A DNA stretch of 14,977 nucleotides from Oscillospiraceae bacterium. Its GTDB lineage: Bacteria; Bacillota_A; Clostridia; Oscillospirales; Oscillospiraceae. Position 1 is the first letter of the stretch. Every line of letters starts with the position of its first letter. This document shows, in pieces, positions 6,336-14,310 of the stretch. The DNA lies in contig JAFYAB010000033.1 of assembly GCA_017540945.1 (NCBI GenBank), forward strand, positions 1 to 14,977, written 5' to 3'. The notes under the pieces were generated by a model. That model made no database searches, had not been told where the DNA came from, and saw only the letters and a program-made list of their open reading frames with translations. Both the position numbers and the translations under genes were made by a program.

Positions 6336-6962
6336 ATGTCGACTGAAACGATCCTGCAGTTGGTAGGTTATTTTTCCACGCTGCTGGTGCTGATTTCCTT
6401 CCTTATGACCTCCGTGGTGAAGCTCCGGCTGGTGAACCTGGTGGGCTCGGGGATTTTTGTGGTCTTTGCGATCCTGACGAAGTCCTATCCCACGGCCATC
6501 ATGAACCTGGGGATCTGCGCCATCAATATCTATTTCCTGATCCGCCTGGCAAAATCCAAAAGCCTGACGACATGCTTGCCCATTGAGCGGGACAATGCCT
6601 ATCTGAAGGAGTTCCTGAAGCTCTACCGGGAGGACATCCGCGCCTATTTCCCGGACTTTGATCCGGAGCAGACGGAGGCGGACACGGCTTACTTCGTCTA
6701 TTACGATATGAACCCTGTGGGGCTGATTATGGGCAGACGCAAAGAGGACGGAGCGCTGGACATCAGCCTGGATTACACCACCCCCAAGTATCGGGACGCC
6801 TCCGTGGGCCGCTATCTCTATCCCCGGCTGCTGGAGGAGGAGGGCTTCACGGCCCTGGAGCTTCGGGGCGCCTCTGAGAAGCATGAGAAATATCTGCGAA
6901 AGATCGGCTTCCGCAGAGAAGGCGACAGCTACAAGCTGACGAAGCAGGAGCTTGCCCTGTGA
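6336..6962 (+). CDS. YgjV-like membrane domain fused to GNAT-like acetyltransferase domain
   Basis: Protein of 208 residues. Residues 1-75 hold three hydrophobic segments (about 8-26, 31-50 and 53-73; for example YFSTLLVLISFLMTS and GSGIFVVFAILTK), resembling the small inner-membrane YgjV family. Residues 80-208 are soluble and read as a GNAT-type N-acetyltransferase: a central VYYDMNPVGLIMGRR beta pair, DISLDYTTPKYRDASVG..LYPRLL, and the GNAT-like end HEKYLRKIGFRREGDSYKL. It would tether an acyl-CoA-dependent transferase to the inner face of the membrane. The start at 6336 has GGAGG 10 nt upstream. Its stop overlaps the response regulator start by 4 nt (GTGA), so it is coupled to the two-component system. 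Substrate unknown. Confidence 0.75.
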   Translation: MSTETILQLVGYFSTLLVLISFLMTSVVKLRLVNLVGSGIFVVFAILTKSYPTAIMNLGICAINIYFLIRLAKSKSLTTCLPIERDNAYLKEFLKLYREDIRAYFPDFDPEQTEADTAYFVYYDMNPVGLIMGRRKEDGALDISLDYTTPKYRDASVGRYLYPRLLEEEGFTALELRGASEKHEKYLRKIGFRREGDSYKLTKQELAL

Positions 6963-7633
6963 AGCTGCTCTATGCGGAGGACGAGCGCGGCCTTTCTGAG
7001 GCTGTGGTGGACGTTCTGCTGTACCACAAGTATCGGGTGGACGTGGTCTATGACGGCCAGGAGGCCCTGGATTACGCGGAAAATGACCGTTACGACGGCA
7101 TCATCCTGGACGTGATGATGCCCCAAAAGAGCGGCCTGGAGGTACTGAAGGCGCTCCGGGCCCGAGGGGACAAGACCCCGATCCTCCTTCTGACCGCCAA
7201 GGCCGAGGTGGAGGACCGGATTCAGGGCCTGGATCTGGGGGCCGACGACTATCTGCCCAAGCCCTTTGCCATGGGAGAGCTGCTGGCACGGATCCGGGCC
7301 ATGCTCCGCCGACGGGAGGAATTCACGCCCGATCTGCTGCAGCTGGGAAACCTGAGCCTGGACCGCCGGAGCTATACCCTCAGCGTGGGCGAGAAGCACC
7401 TGCTGCTGCCCAAGCTGGAATACCAGATCATGGAGCTTTTCCTGCTGAACCGGGGCGTCTATCTCTCCACCGAGGATATTCTGGTGAAGGTCTGGGGCTA
7501 TGACACTGAGGCCGAGCTGGGGATTGTCTGGGTCTATATCTCCTATCTGCGCAAGAAGCTTGCCGGCCTTGGCGCCAACGTCGTCATCCGGGCCAAGCGG
7601 AACATCGGCTATACGCTGGAAGTGAAATCATGA
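6959..7633 (+). CDS. OmpR/PhoB-family response regulator
   Basis: Protein of 224 residues, a DNA-binding regulator controlled by phosphorylation. The receiver domain (1-115) has the acidic pair E7/D8, phospho-acceptor D51 (ILDVMMP), T79 (LLTA) and K101 (YLPKPF), so all key residues are present. A winged-helix output domain follows (about 128-224), with LLPKLEYQIMELFLLNRGVYLSTEDILVKVWGYD and the C-terminal hairpin VIRAKRNIGYTLE. The GTG start overlaps the preceding stop (GTGA) and is preceded by CAGGAG. Its own stop overlaps the kinase start (ATGA), so regulator and kinase form a coupled pair. The cognate kinase is the next gene. Confidence 0.95.
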   Translation: MKLLYAEDERGLSEAVVDVLLYHKYRVDVVYDGQEALDYAENDRYDGIILDVMMPQKSGLEVLKALRARGDKTPILLLTAKAEVEDRIQGLDLGADDYLPKPFAMGELLARIRAMLRRREEFTPDLLQLGNLSLDRRSYTLSVGEKHLLLPKLEYQIMELFLLNRGVYLSTEDILVKVWGYDTEAELGIVWVYISYLRKKLAGLGANVVIRAKRNIGYTLEVKS

Positions 7634-8949
7634 TCCGAACGCTGAAACGAAAATTCATTCGGTCCGCCATGATCGCCGTGACGGTCCTGCTGGTGGTCCT
7701 GCTGGGTGCGGTGAACGTCGTCAACGCCTGGACCACAGCCCGGGACACCGAGCGTCTGCTGGAAGAGCTGGTGCAGATGGAGGTCCAGGGCCGCCCCGAG
7801 CGGCCCCCCGGGGAGAGCTTTCCGACAGGGGAGGAGCCGCCGGGCCCGCCGGAGGGCGAAGACCGGCCCCAGTGGGAGGAGAGGCCCCGGGGCTTTCTGG
7901 GCACCGTTTTCACCGACAATGACCGGATGGCCGCCGTCTACGTCGCCGTCCGGGTGAAAGACGGGGCTGTGACAAACGCCGACGTCAGCCGGATCTCCGA
8001 CCTCAGCGAGGCGGAGGCCGCAGCCCTGGCCGCGGAAGTGATCGCCCGGGGCGAGACCGCGGGCAGAGAGGGCAGCTTCCGCTTCGCTTCCGCCGCGGAT
8101 CGGGACGGCGAGCGGGTCTACGTGTTTCTGGAGAACTCCGCCCGTCGGAACGCGGTGCTGCGGGTGGCGATCCTTTCCGCCTTGGCGGGGCTGGGCGGAT
8201 GGCTGTTGATGCTGGGCCTGGTGATCCTGCTGGCAAAGCGGACCATTGCCCCCGTCGCGGAAAATATGGACCGACAGCGTCAGTTCGTTACCGACGCGGG
8301 TCATGAGCTCAAGACGCCTCTGGCCATCATCCAGGCCAACACCGAGGCCATGGAGCTGATCGTCGGCGAGAACAAGTGGAGCCGCAACATCAAGGCCCAA
8401 GCCGCCCGGCTGACGGAGCTGACGCAAAACCTGCTGACGCTGGCGCGGGCGGAGGAGGCCCCCGCCGCAGGCAGCTTCGTGCCGGTGGATCTTACCGGGC
8501 TGACGGAAAAGAGCGTTCAGATGTTCCAGACCTCCCTGGAGCAGAAGAAGCTGCGGCTGGAGGCGGAGCTGGACCCCGGCGTTACGGTTCCGGGCAGCGA
8601 GGCCCAGCTGGGGAATCTCTGCTCCATCCTCTTTGATAACGCCGTGAAGTACGCTGTTCAGGGCTCCGCCCTGAAGCTGAGTCTGAAGAACGGGGAGAAA
8701 ACCTGTACCCTGCGGCTGGAAAACCGTTGTGACAAGCTGCCGGACTGCCCGCCGGAGCGGCTCTTTGACCGCTTCTACCGGGGCGACGAGGCTAGGAACC
8801 AGCGCTCCGGCGGCTTCGGCATCGGCCTCTCCGCCGCCCGGGTCATTGCCCTCCGGCACCGGGGCCGCCTGGAGGCGGAGTACCCTGCAGAGGACAGGAT
8901 CGCCTTCACCGTGACCCTGCCAGCCGCGGCCCGGGAGGACCGGGCATAG
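7630..8949 (+). CDS. Membrane sensor histidine kinase
   Basis: Protein of 439 residues. Membrane segment 1 is at about 13-33 and segment 2 at about 178-200, with an extracytoplasmic sensor region between them. That region carries a Pro/Glu/Gly-rich stretch (about 55-88). The H box is FVTDAGHELKTPLAII with H225 as the phosphorylated histidine. The N box is ILFDNAVKYA with N337, and the ATP lid has GGFGIGLSAAR near 395. The usual DxGxGI (G1) box is absent; at its place is LENRCDKLPDCPPERLFDRFYRGD. I recall the same substitution in other Clostridia kinases, so ATP binding is probably kept. Overlap with the upstream regulator is 4 nt. The likely partner is the coupled response regulator; the stimulus is unknown. 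Confidence 0.93.
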   Translation: MIRTLKRKFIRSAMIAVTVLLVVLLGAVNVVNAWTTARDTERLLEELVQMEVQGRPERPPGESFPTGEEPPGPPEGEDRPQWEERPRGFLGTVFTDNDRMAAVYVAVRVKDGAVTNADVSRISDLSEAEAAALAAEVIARGETAGREGSFRFASAADRDGERVYVFLENSARRNAVLRVAILSALAGLGGWLLMLGLVILLAKRTIAPVAENMDRQRQFVTDAGHELKTPLAIIQANTEAMELIVGENKWSRNIKAQAARLTELTQNLLTLARAEEAPAAGSFVPVDLTGLTEKSVQMFQTSLEQKKLRLEAELDPGVTVPGSEAQLGNLCSILFDNAVKYAVQGSALKLSLKNGEKTCTLRLENRCDKLPDCPPERLFDRFYRGDEARNQRSGGFGIGLSAARVIALRHRGRLEAEYPAEDRIAFTVTLPAAAREDRA

Positions 8950-8973
8950 AACAACCTGAAAGGATGAGATCTC

Positions 8974-10509
8974 ATGCGCAAACGCCTGCTCACTTTGCTG
9001 CTCTGCGCCGCCCTGCTGCTGACGCTGGGCGGCTGCGCCGAGCTGTCCCTGCTGCCCACCGGCCTTCAGACGGAGCCCAGTGAAAGCGCCGCGCCCACGG
9101 AGACCGGGGACAGCGCTCCGCTTCCTGCCCCCGACTTTCCCGAACAGAGCTTCAGCTTCCTGAAGGACACGATGTACGTGGGCCTCGACGACGGGGTGCT
9201 GGAGATCGTTTCCGACAGCGGCTATTTCCACTGGGGGGAGGATCTGCCGATGCTGTCCGAAAGCGGCGTCAGCCAGGATAACACCACGGCCCGCCCGGAG
9301 TTCTACAAGGACGGCGGCTATACGTATTACTACTACGCCGACGGGGTGCTGACGCCCCAGAACGAGTGGAGTTTCTACCATGCCTGCTCCCGGGACGGCA
9401 GGATCGCCATTGCCCGCCCGGAGGGCGAGGAAAACGTCTCGGTGATCCTGCGGGACGGCGTGGTTACGGAGCGGCTGGAGGCCGGCGGCACCGACTACGT
9501 CATGTCCCCCGGAGGCAGCGCGGCGCTGTTTCTGAGCTATCCCACCCAGAACGGAAACGAGCCTGTCGCCATGCTCTGGCAGGAGGGCAAGGGCCTGACG
9601 GAGTTGGGGAAAAAGCTTTACCCCGTGGCCGTCGCGGACAACGCGGAATACGTCTATCTTCGGTTCACGGGTCCCTCCGGCCCCCTGCTGGTCCAGCGGG
9701 GCGCTGATCAGGCGAGCGCCCGGATGGTCCAGCTCCGCTGGGTGGATGGGCTGGTGGTCTTCAACCAGGACTACTCGGAGGTCATCGCCGCCGGGGAGCG
9801 CTTCGCTTATTGGTCCGTCCAAGGCCGGGAGTCCGTCCAGGTCCCGGCGGACGCCGTCCACCTGGTGCTGCCGGACAAGGCGCTGGGCAAGCCCCTGGGA
9901 GAATCCTGGAGCGGAGAGCGCTGCTTTGGCGTCAGCAGCTTCCAGGATACGCTTTTCATTGACTATACCACGGATCACTGGACCCTGCGCCGCCTGCACA
10001 TGGCCGCCGACGGCAGCGTCGGCGCCGACGTTTTGAGCGAGGCGCTGGATTGGGATGACGTGAAGCTCTCCGCCGACGGCGGCGCGGCCGCATGGCGCAG
10101 CGGAAAGACCATCTATTGGATGCCGGTCTCTCCCGCTGACCGCCGGGAGAACTGCCGGCCCGTCCCGATCTGCGAGGGCTTCGACTCCCCGAACGGCTTT
10201 GCCATCTCCGCCGACGGTATGACCGTGTACTACGTCAGCGAGGAGGGCCTGCAGGCCTGGCGCGACGGGGAGACCGTGCAGATCGTTGCCCGGGGAGACT
10301 ACGGCGTCTTCTATCCGGTGGGCAACGCCGTCTTCTACGTGAAGGATCGGAAGCTGTACGGCTGGAACGGCACAGTCTCCCGCTGCCTCACTGAGGAGCT
10401 GCCCTGGGTGCGCGTCGAAGGCTCTACCAACGAATTCCTGCTCTTTTCCTCCGCGGACTACGCCCTCTTCCGGGTGGGCGACGAGCTGCGGATCGATCCT
10501 GTTCCCTGA
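8974..10509 (+). CDS. Beta-propeller-like lipoprotein after the two-component system
   Basis: Protein of 511 residues. A signal peptide (MRKRLLTLLLCAALLLTLGGC) ends in the lipobox LGGC with C21 lipidated, followed by a Ser/Thr/Pro/Glu linker. The rest shows repeated short strand units such as ISADGMTVYYVSEEGLQAW, KTIYWMPVS and AVFYVKDRKLYGWNG, which suggest a beta-propeller with about 40-60 residues per blade. No catalytic motif is recognised. It follows the kinase by 24 nt, with a GAAAGGATG ribosome binding site, so it belongs to the same operon and may be the sensor ligand, an accessory sensor or a target of the system (inference). A strong terminator follows its stop. Confidence 0.85.
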   Translation: MRKRLLTLLLCAALLLTLGGCAELSLLPTGLQTEPSESAAPTETGDSAPLPAPDFPEQSFSFLKDTMYVGLDDGVLEIVSDSGYFHWGEDLPMLSESGVSQDNTTARPEFYKDGGYTYYYYADGVLTPQNEWSFYHACSRDGRIAIARPEGEENVSVILRDGVVTERLEAGGTDYVMSPGGSAALFLSYPTQNGNEPVAMLWQEGKGLTELGKKLYPVAVADNAEYVYLRFTGPSGPLLVQRGADQASARMVQLRWVDGLVVFNQDYSEVIAAGERFAYWSVQGRESVQVPADAVHLVLPDKALGKPLGESWSGERCFGVSSFQDTLFIDYTTDHWTLRRLHMAADGSVGADVLSEALDWDDVKLSADGGAAAWRSGKTIYWMPVSPADRRENCRPVPICEGFDSPNGFAISADGMTVYYVSEEGLQAWRDGETVQIVARGDYGVFYPVGNAVFYVKDRKLYGWNGTVSRCLTEELPWVRVEGSTNEFLLFSSADYALFRVGDELRIDPVP

Positions 10510-10521
10510 TGACCGTACGAA

Positions 10522-10570
10522 GGGCCGGATCTCTGTGCTTGCCGCACAGGGATCCGGCCCTTTTCTTTTG
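10522..10570 (+). terminator. Intrinsic terminator ending the region 3 operon
   Basis: 17-bp stem, 10522-10538 paired with 10544-10560, with one G-U wobble and a 5-nt loop, followed by TTTTCTTTT. It lies 12 nt after the lipoprotein stop. The hairpin could also serve the convergent lipoprotein gene on the minus strand. Confidence 0.94.
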
Positions 10571-10585
10571 CGCTTTTTTGCCTTG

Positions 10586-11584
10586 TCAGTTGCCTTCCAT
10601 ATCCATCTCGGCCCAGTTGAGGTACACGATCTCGCCTGCCGCGTTGGTCTTCACCACGGCGGGACAGCCCCCCCGGGCAAAGACCGAGACAGGATAGCCC
10701 AGCTCCGCATCGGCGGCCACGGGATAGCGGGCGGCGATGCGGCTGCCGACGGCCAGCGTGAAGTCCACGGGGGAGATCTCCGTGATCCACAGGGCTGTGC
10801 CGCCATCGGTCACCTGCCAGACGATCCCGCAGAACTCGGCGTCACAGTTGGGCGCACTGCCCTCGGCGTCGAGGTCATAGCTCCCCTTCACCAGCATAGC
10901 GTCATAGATCTCGGGAAAGGAAGCGAAGGTATCCGCGTCGTAGATGATGTTGGTCAGGAGCAGACGGTCGGTGCCGGCGCAGCTGGTCCAGCCCTGGATC
11001 CAGTAGTCACCGAAGGCGTCGGGCGCTCCGCCCTCCTCCAGGGTGAAGCTGATCCGGTCCGGAAGAGCGCCCTCCTCCGCGAAATAGTGCTCCAGCTTCC
11101 AGGACCCCTGGAACCGGACGCCGTCCGTCTGGCGGATGGCGTAGAAGCTGCCGTCCTCCAGCAGCTGGATGGAGATGCCGGGGATACCGGTGATCTCCGG
11201 GCTGTCTACGGCGTCCTCCTCGGCGGGGAAATAGCTCCAGACACCGATCAGGAAGTCCCGCAGAGCTGCCGCATCCTCGAAGTCCAGTGAATCAGCCCCC
11301 GGCGCCTCCGGCGCCTCGGTGGGTTCCGCGGTCTGCGCTGCCGTCGTTTCCGCAGGCGCTTCGGGAGACGGGTCCGTGGGCGTTTCGGGAAGCGGCTCGG
11401 TGGGCGCTTCGCTCTGGGGCGTGGGGGCTTCCGTCTCGCTGACAGAGGCCGGAGCCTCCGTCAGGACTGCGGAGGAGGGCTCCGTGGGTTCCGTTGTGGG
11501 CGTCGTCTCGCCACTGCAGGCGCTGAGACCCCACAACAGAAGGAGCGCTGCCAGCAGGCAAATACAAGCTCGATGTATGTTCAT
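10586..11584 (-). CDS. Lipoprotein with Thr/Pro/Glu-rich linker
   Basis: Protein of 332 residues, function unknown. The signal peptide (ACICLLAALLLLWGLSAC) ends in LSAC, so C23 would be lipidated and the protein anchored outside the membrane. Residues 24-98 are a low-complexity Thr/Pro/Glu/Ala/Ser linker, the kind that spans a cell wall. Residues 99-332 form a globular domain with alternating strands (FLIGVWSYFP, ISIQLLEDGSFYAI, GSWKLEHYF, SCAGTDRLLLTNI) reminiscent of a beta-barrel or lipocalin-like fold. It starts 31 nt after the transketolase C-terminal subunit stop, with AGAGGA upstream, so it may be co-transcribed with the pentose genes. No functional link to them is visible. Confidence 0.85.
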   Translation of the reverse strand: MNIHRACICLLAALLLLWGLSACSGETTPTTEPTEPSSAVLTEAPASVSETEAPTPQSEAPTEPLPETPTDPSPEAPAETTAAQTAEPTEAPEAPGADSLDFEDAAALRDFLIGVWSYFPAEEDAVDSPEITGIPGISIQLLEDGSFYAIRQTDGVRFQGSWKLEHYFAEEGALPDRISFTLEEGGAPDAFGDYWIQGWTSCAGTDRLLLTNIIYDADTFASFPEIYDAMLVKGSYDLDAEGSAPNCDAEFCGIVWQVTDGGTALWITEISPVDFTLAVGSRIAARYPVAADAELGYPVSVFARGGCPAVVKTNAAGEIVYLNWAEMDMEGN

Positions 11585-11615
11585 GGCTGTTTTCCTCTGC
11601 TTTCGCCGGCGGAGC

Positions 11616-12563
11616 TCAGCGCTTCATGGAGACGGCCTTGCGGCATTTTTCAGCCAGGACCTCGGGGGTGAGGCCGAAGTGCTCGAGGACGGCGTTGGCG
11701 GTGCCGCTGCGGCCGAAGGTATCGTTGACGCCGTGACGGATCACGGGAACGGGGCAGTTCTCCGCCAGCAGCTCAGCCACCGCGCCGCCCAGGCCGCCCA
11801 GGACGGAGGCCTCCTCGGAGGTAACGACGGCGCCGGTCTCCTTAGCCGCCTTCAGCACCAGCTCCTCGTCCAGGGGCTTGATGGTGTGCATGTCGATGAC
11901 CCGAGCGGAGATCCCCTCGGCAGCAAGGATCTCTCTTGCCTTCAGGGCCATGCCCACCATGATGCCGGTGGCGATGATGCTGACGTCGGAGCCGTCGGCG
12001 ACGGTGACGCCCTTGCCCAGCTCGAACTTGTAGCCCTCCAGCTCGTCGGTGAAGATCTCCGTGGCGGAGCGGGCCAGACGCAGATAGGCGGGGCCCTCGT
12101 AGTTCAGCAGGGCCTCCACGGCCAGACGCATCTCGTTGCCGTCGCAGGGGCAGAGCACCAGCATCCCCGGGATCTGCCGCATCAGAGCGAAGTCCTCGGT
12201 GCACTGGTGCGTGGCGCCGTCCTCGCCCACGGAGATGCCGCCGTGGGAGCCCACCACCGTCACGTTCAGATGGGGATAGCCGATGGAATTGCGGACCTGC
12301 TCGTAGGAGCGGCCTGTGGCGAAAATGGCAAAGGTGTTGCTGAAGGGCTTGAGGCCGCAGGTCGCCATGCCGGCGGCGATGCCCGTCATGTTGTTCTCGG
12401 CGATGCCGCAGTCAAAGAAGCGGTCGGGATAAGCGGCCCGGAAATCCTTGGTCATCGTGGCCATCGCCAGGTCGGCGTCCAGGACCACTAAGTTGGGGTA
12501 CTTCTCCGCGAATTCCACCAGGGCTTTGCCGTATGCGGCGCGGGTCGCGATCTTTCCTGCCAT
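11616..12563 (-). CDS. tkt: Transketolase, C-terminal subunit (split form)
   Basis: Protein of 315 residues forming the pyrimidine-binding and C-terminal domains of transketolase, which transfers two-carbon units between pentose- and other sugar phosphates in the non-oxidative pentose phosphate pathway. The catalytic glutamate is E56 in CGIAENNMTGIAAGMA. Next come GSHGGISVGEDGATHQ, EDFALMRQIPGMLVLCPCDGNE, and the C-terminal Rossmann-like region VSIIATGIMVGMALKARE...RVIDMHTIKPLD. The ATG lies 1 nt after the stop of the N-terminal subunit, with GGAGGAGA in its end, so the two are co-translated and presumably form the working enzyme together. This split arrangement is common in Clostridia. Confidence 0.96.
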   Translation of the reverse strand: MAGKIATRAAYGKALVEFAEKYPNLVVLDADLAMATMTKDFRAAYPDRFFDCGIAENNMTGIAAGMATCGLKPFSNTFAIFATGRSYEQVRNSIGYPHLNVTVVGSHGGISVGEDGATHQCTEDFALMRQIPGMLVLCPCDGNEMRLAVEALLNYEGPAYLRLARSATEIFTDELEGYKFELGKGVTVADGSDVSIIATGIMVGMALKAREILAAEGISARVIDMHTIKPLDEELVLKAAKETGAVVTSEEASVLGGLGGAVAELLAENCPVPVIRHGVNDTFGRSGTANAVLEHFGLTPEVLAEKCRKAVSMKR

Positions 12564-12564
12564 A

Positions 12565-13410
12565 TCAGTTCTCCTCCAATTCTTTGATCTTGGCCTCGAG
12601 CTCCGCCTTGGCGATGGCGAACTCGTCGGCGTTGGGGGCCTTGCCGTGCCAGCCGGCCTGATTCTCCATGAAGGAGACGCCCTTGCCCTTGACGGTGGCC
12701 ATCAGAATGGCGGTGGGCCTGCCCTTGGTGCCCCGGGCCTCGGCCAGCGCCGCCAGAATCTGGGCGATGTCGTGGCCGTTGATCTTTACCACATGCCAGT
12801 TGAAGGCCTCCAGCTTCTTGTCCAGAGGCTCGGTGGGCATCACGTCCTTGGTGGCGCCGTCGATCTGCAGACCGTTGACGTCGATGAAGACGCAGAGATT
12901 GTCCAGATCCCACTTGGCGGCGGCCATGATGGCCTCCCAGATCTGGCCCTCGGCCATCTCACCGTCGCCGCAGATGGCGTAGCTGCGATAGGCCTTGCCC
13001 TGAAGCTTGGCGGCCAGCGCCATGCCCACCGCGGTGGAGAGCCCCTGGCCCAGAGAGCCGGTGGACATGTCCACGCCGGGAACGTACTTCATGTCGGGGT
13101 GGCCGGAGAGATGGGCCTTGATGGAGCGGAGCAGCTGCAGATCCTCCACGGGGAAAAAGCCCCGCAGCGCCAGCACCGCATAGAGGGCGGGAGCGCAGTG
13201 CCCCTTGGAGAGAACGAAGCGGTCCCGGTCCTCCCACTTGGGATTGGCCGGATCCACGTTCATCTCGTTGAAGTAGAGCGTGGTCAGAGCGTCCAGGCAG
13301 GAGAGAGAGCCGCCGGGGTGTCCGGAGCTGGCGCGGTGCACCGCCTCCACCGCCAGCAGCCGTGCCTTGTAGGCCGTGATGGCCAGGTCTTTGCCGTACA
13401 GTTTTTCCAT
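12565..13410 (-). CDS. tkt: Transketolase, N-terminal subunit (split form)
   Basis: Protein of 281 residues: the thiamine-diphosphate-binding half of transketolase. It shows VHRASSGHPGGSLSC (H31, a family histidine) and the TPP motif GDGEMAEGQIWEA at 148-160, ending with FIDVNGLQID (the downstream Asn). SKGHCAPALYA and MSTGSLGQGLSTAVGMA are further signatures. The start MEKLYGKDLA has AAAGGAAGGATACT upstream, a leader identical over 19 nt to the one before the upstream epimerase gene. It follows that gene by 22 nt. Partner: the C-terminal subunit 1 nt downstream. Confidence 0.96.
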   Translation of the reverse strand: MEKLYGKDLAITAYKARLLAVEAVHRASSGHPGGSLSCLDALTTLYFNEMNVDPANPKWEDRDRFVLSKGHCAPALYAVLALRGFFPVEDLQLLRSIKAHLSGHPDMKYVPGVDMSTGSLGQGLSTAVGMALAAKLQGKAYRSYAICGDGEMAEGQIWEAIMAAAKWDLDNLCVFIDVNGLQIDGATKDVMPTEPLDKKLEAFNWHVVKINGHDIAQILAALAEARGTKGRPTAILMATVKGKGVSFMENQAGWHGKAPNADEFAIAKAELEAKIKELEEN

Positions 13411-13424
13411 AGTATCCTTCCTTT
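13406..13424 (-). repeat. Repeated translation-initiation leader (copy 1)
   Basis: Minus-strand AAAGGAAGGATACTATGGA, spanning the ribosome binding site and start codon of the transketolase N-terminal gene, is identical to 14267-14285 before the epimerase gene. Confidence 0.8.
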
Positions 13425-13432
13425 AATTACAG

Positions 13433-14271
13433 TTATTGTTGGTCGAGGAGGGCGCGGAAACGCTTGCAGACGTATTCCGGCGTCTCGCCGTCGGGCTTAT
13501 ACCAGAACTCCGTGACATAGCGGCGGACGCCGATGGCCCAGGCCGCGGCCACGGCCCGTTCAAAGTTCACATGGCCGGTCCCGTAGGGAAGCTCCCGGTA
13601 AACGCCGGGCTTCGTCTCCTTCAGATGCAGGGCAGCGACCGCGGAGCCGCCGCTGCGCAGGTCCTCCGCGGGATCGATCCCCAGGGGCAGGCAGCCGTTG
13701 GTGGTATTGCCGATATCGGGATAGAGCTTGAGGTAATTCGAGCCGATTTTGTTGACCCAGTGCAGACCCTTGCCGACGGTGTTCATAAAGTCGTTTTCCA
13801 TGGTCTCAAAGGCCAGCTGAACGCCCGCGACGGCGGCCTGTTGGCTCAGCTCCCGGATCGCCTCCTCAAACAGAAGCTCGGTTTCTTCGGAATGGGGCTT
13901 GAAGTAGACGTCGTAGCCCGGGATCATCAGGACCCGGACGCCCAGGTCCTCGGCAGACCGATGGCGTGGGAGGCGATGTCGATACCGCGGCCGCGCACGG
14001 CGGGGTCCGGGTCGCCCAGGGCAAACTTGGTCAGCGCGGAGGCGTTGAGGGTGCGGATCGGCATATCCAGCTCATACATCCAATCCACCAGCTGCTTCCG
14101 CTCAGCCCTGGAGCTGTAGACCCGGGCGATCTTTCCCTCGGTGGCGTCAATGCTGATCTCCACGAAGTCGTATCCCGCCTCTTTGGCAATGCGCAGCTTC
14201 TCCGGCCAGGACAGCTCCGGCATGGCCTTTTCGTAGAGACCCAGCGTATAGCGCTTCTGTTTCATATCCAT
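13433..14271 (-). pseudogene. ulaE: L-ribulose-5-phosphate 3-epimerase-like gene with one-base frameshift
   Basis: Two adjoining frames on the same strand together give one UlaE/SgbU-type sugar-phosphate epimerase (L-xylulose-5-P to L-ribulose-5-P, TIM-barrel, metal-dependent). The first part runs from 14271 (MDMKQKRYTLGLYEKAMPELSW; AAGGAAGG just upstream). It covers FVEISIDATEGKIARV and PIRTLNASAL and stays in frame until IDIASHAIGL. The second part takes up from RVLMIPGYDVYF and covers LAFETMENDFMNTV, LKLYPDIGNTTN, AALHLKET and VTEFWYKPDG, which hold the expected metal-binding Glu, Asp, His and Glu. The break is near 13952-13955: restoring one G in the coding strand (CTGGCCGAG for CTGCCGAG) gives the family sequence LAEDLGVRVL and a product of about 279 residues. 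All catalytic segments are otherwise intact, so this is either a very recent mutation or a sequencing error. Confidence 0.88.
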
Positions 14272-14285
14272 AGTATCCTTCCTTT
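14267..14285 (-). repeat. Repeated translation-initiation leader (copy 2)
   Basis: The same 19 nt as 13406-13424, spanning the ribosome binding site and start codon of the UlaE-like gene. It supports 14271 as that gene's start. Confidence 0.8.
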
Positions 14286-14310
14286 TCATCGTTCGCGGAC
14301 GGCGGAAACG

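Noticed and set aside
7609..9999. 796-codon open frame on the minus strand, antisense to the kinase and lipoprotein
   Set aside because: It lies opposite two well-supported genes, has a Gln/His/Gly-rich composition typical of GC-rich antisense frames, shows no domain and has no ribosome binding site.
11319..13515. Two long plus-strand open frames (11319-12491 and 12448-13515)
   Set aside because: Antisense shadows of the transketolase genes. The Gly/His/Ala/Val-rich sequence matches no family and the coding strand is unambiguous.
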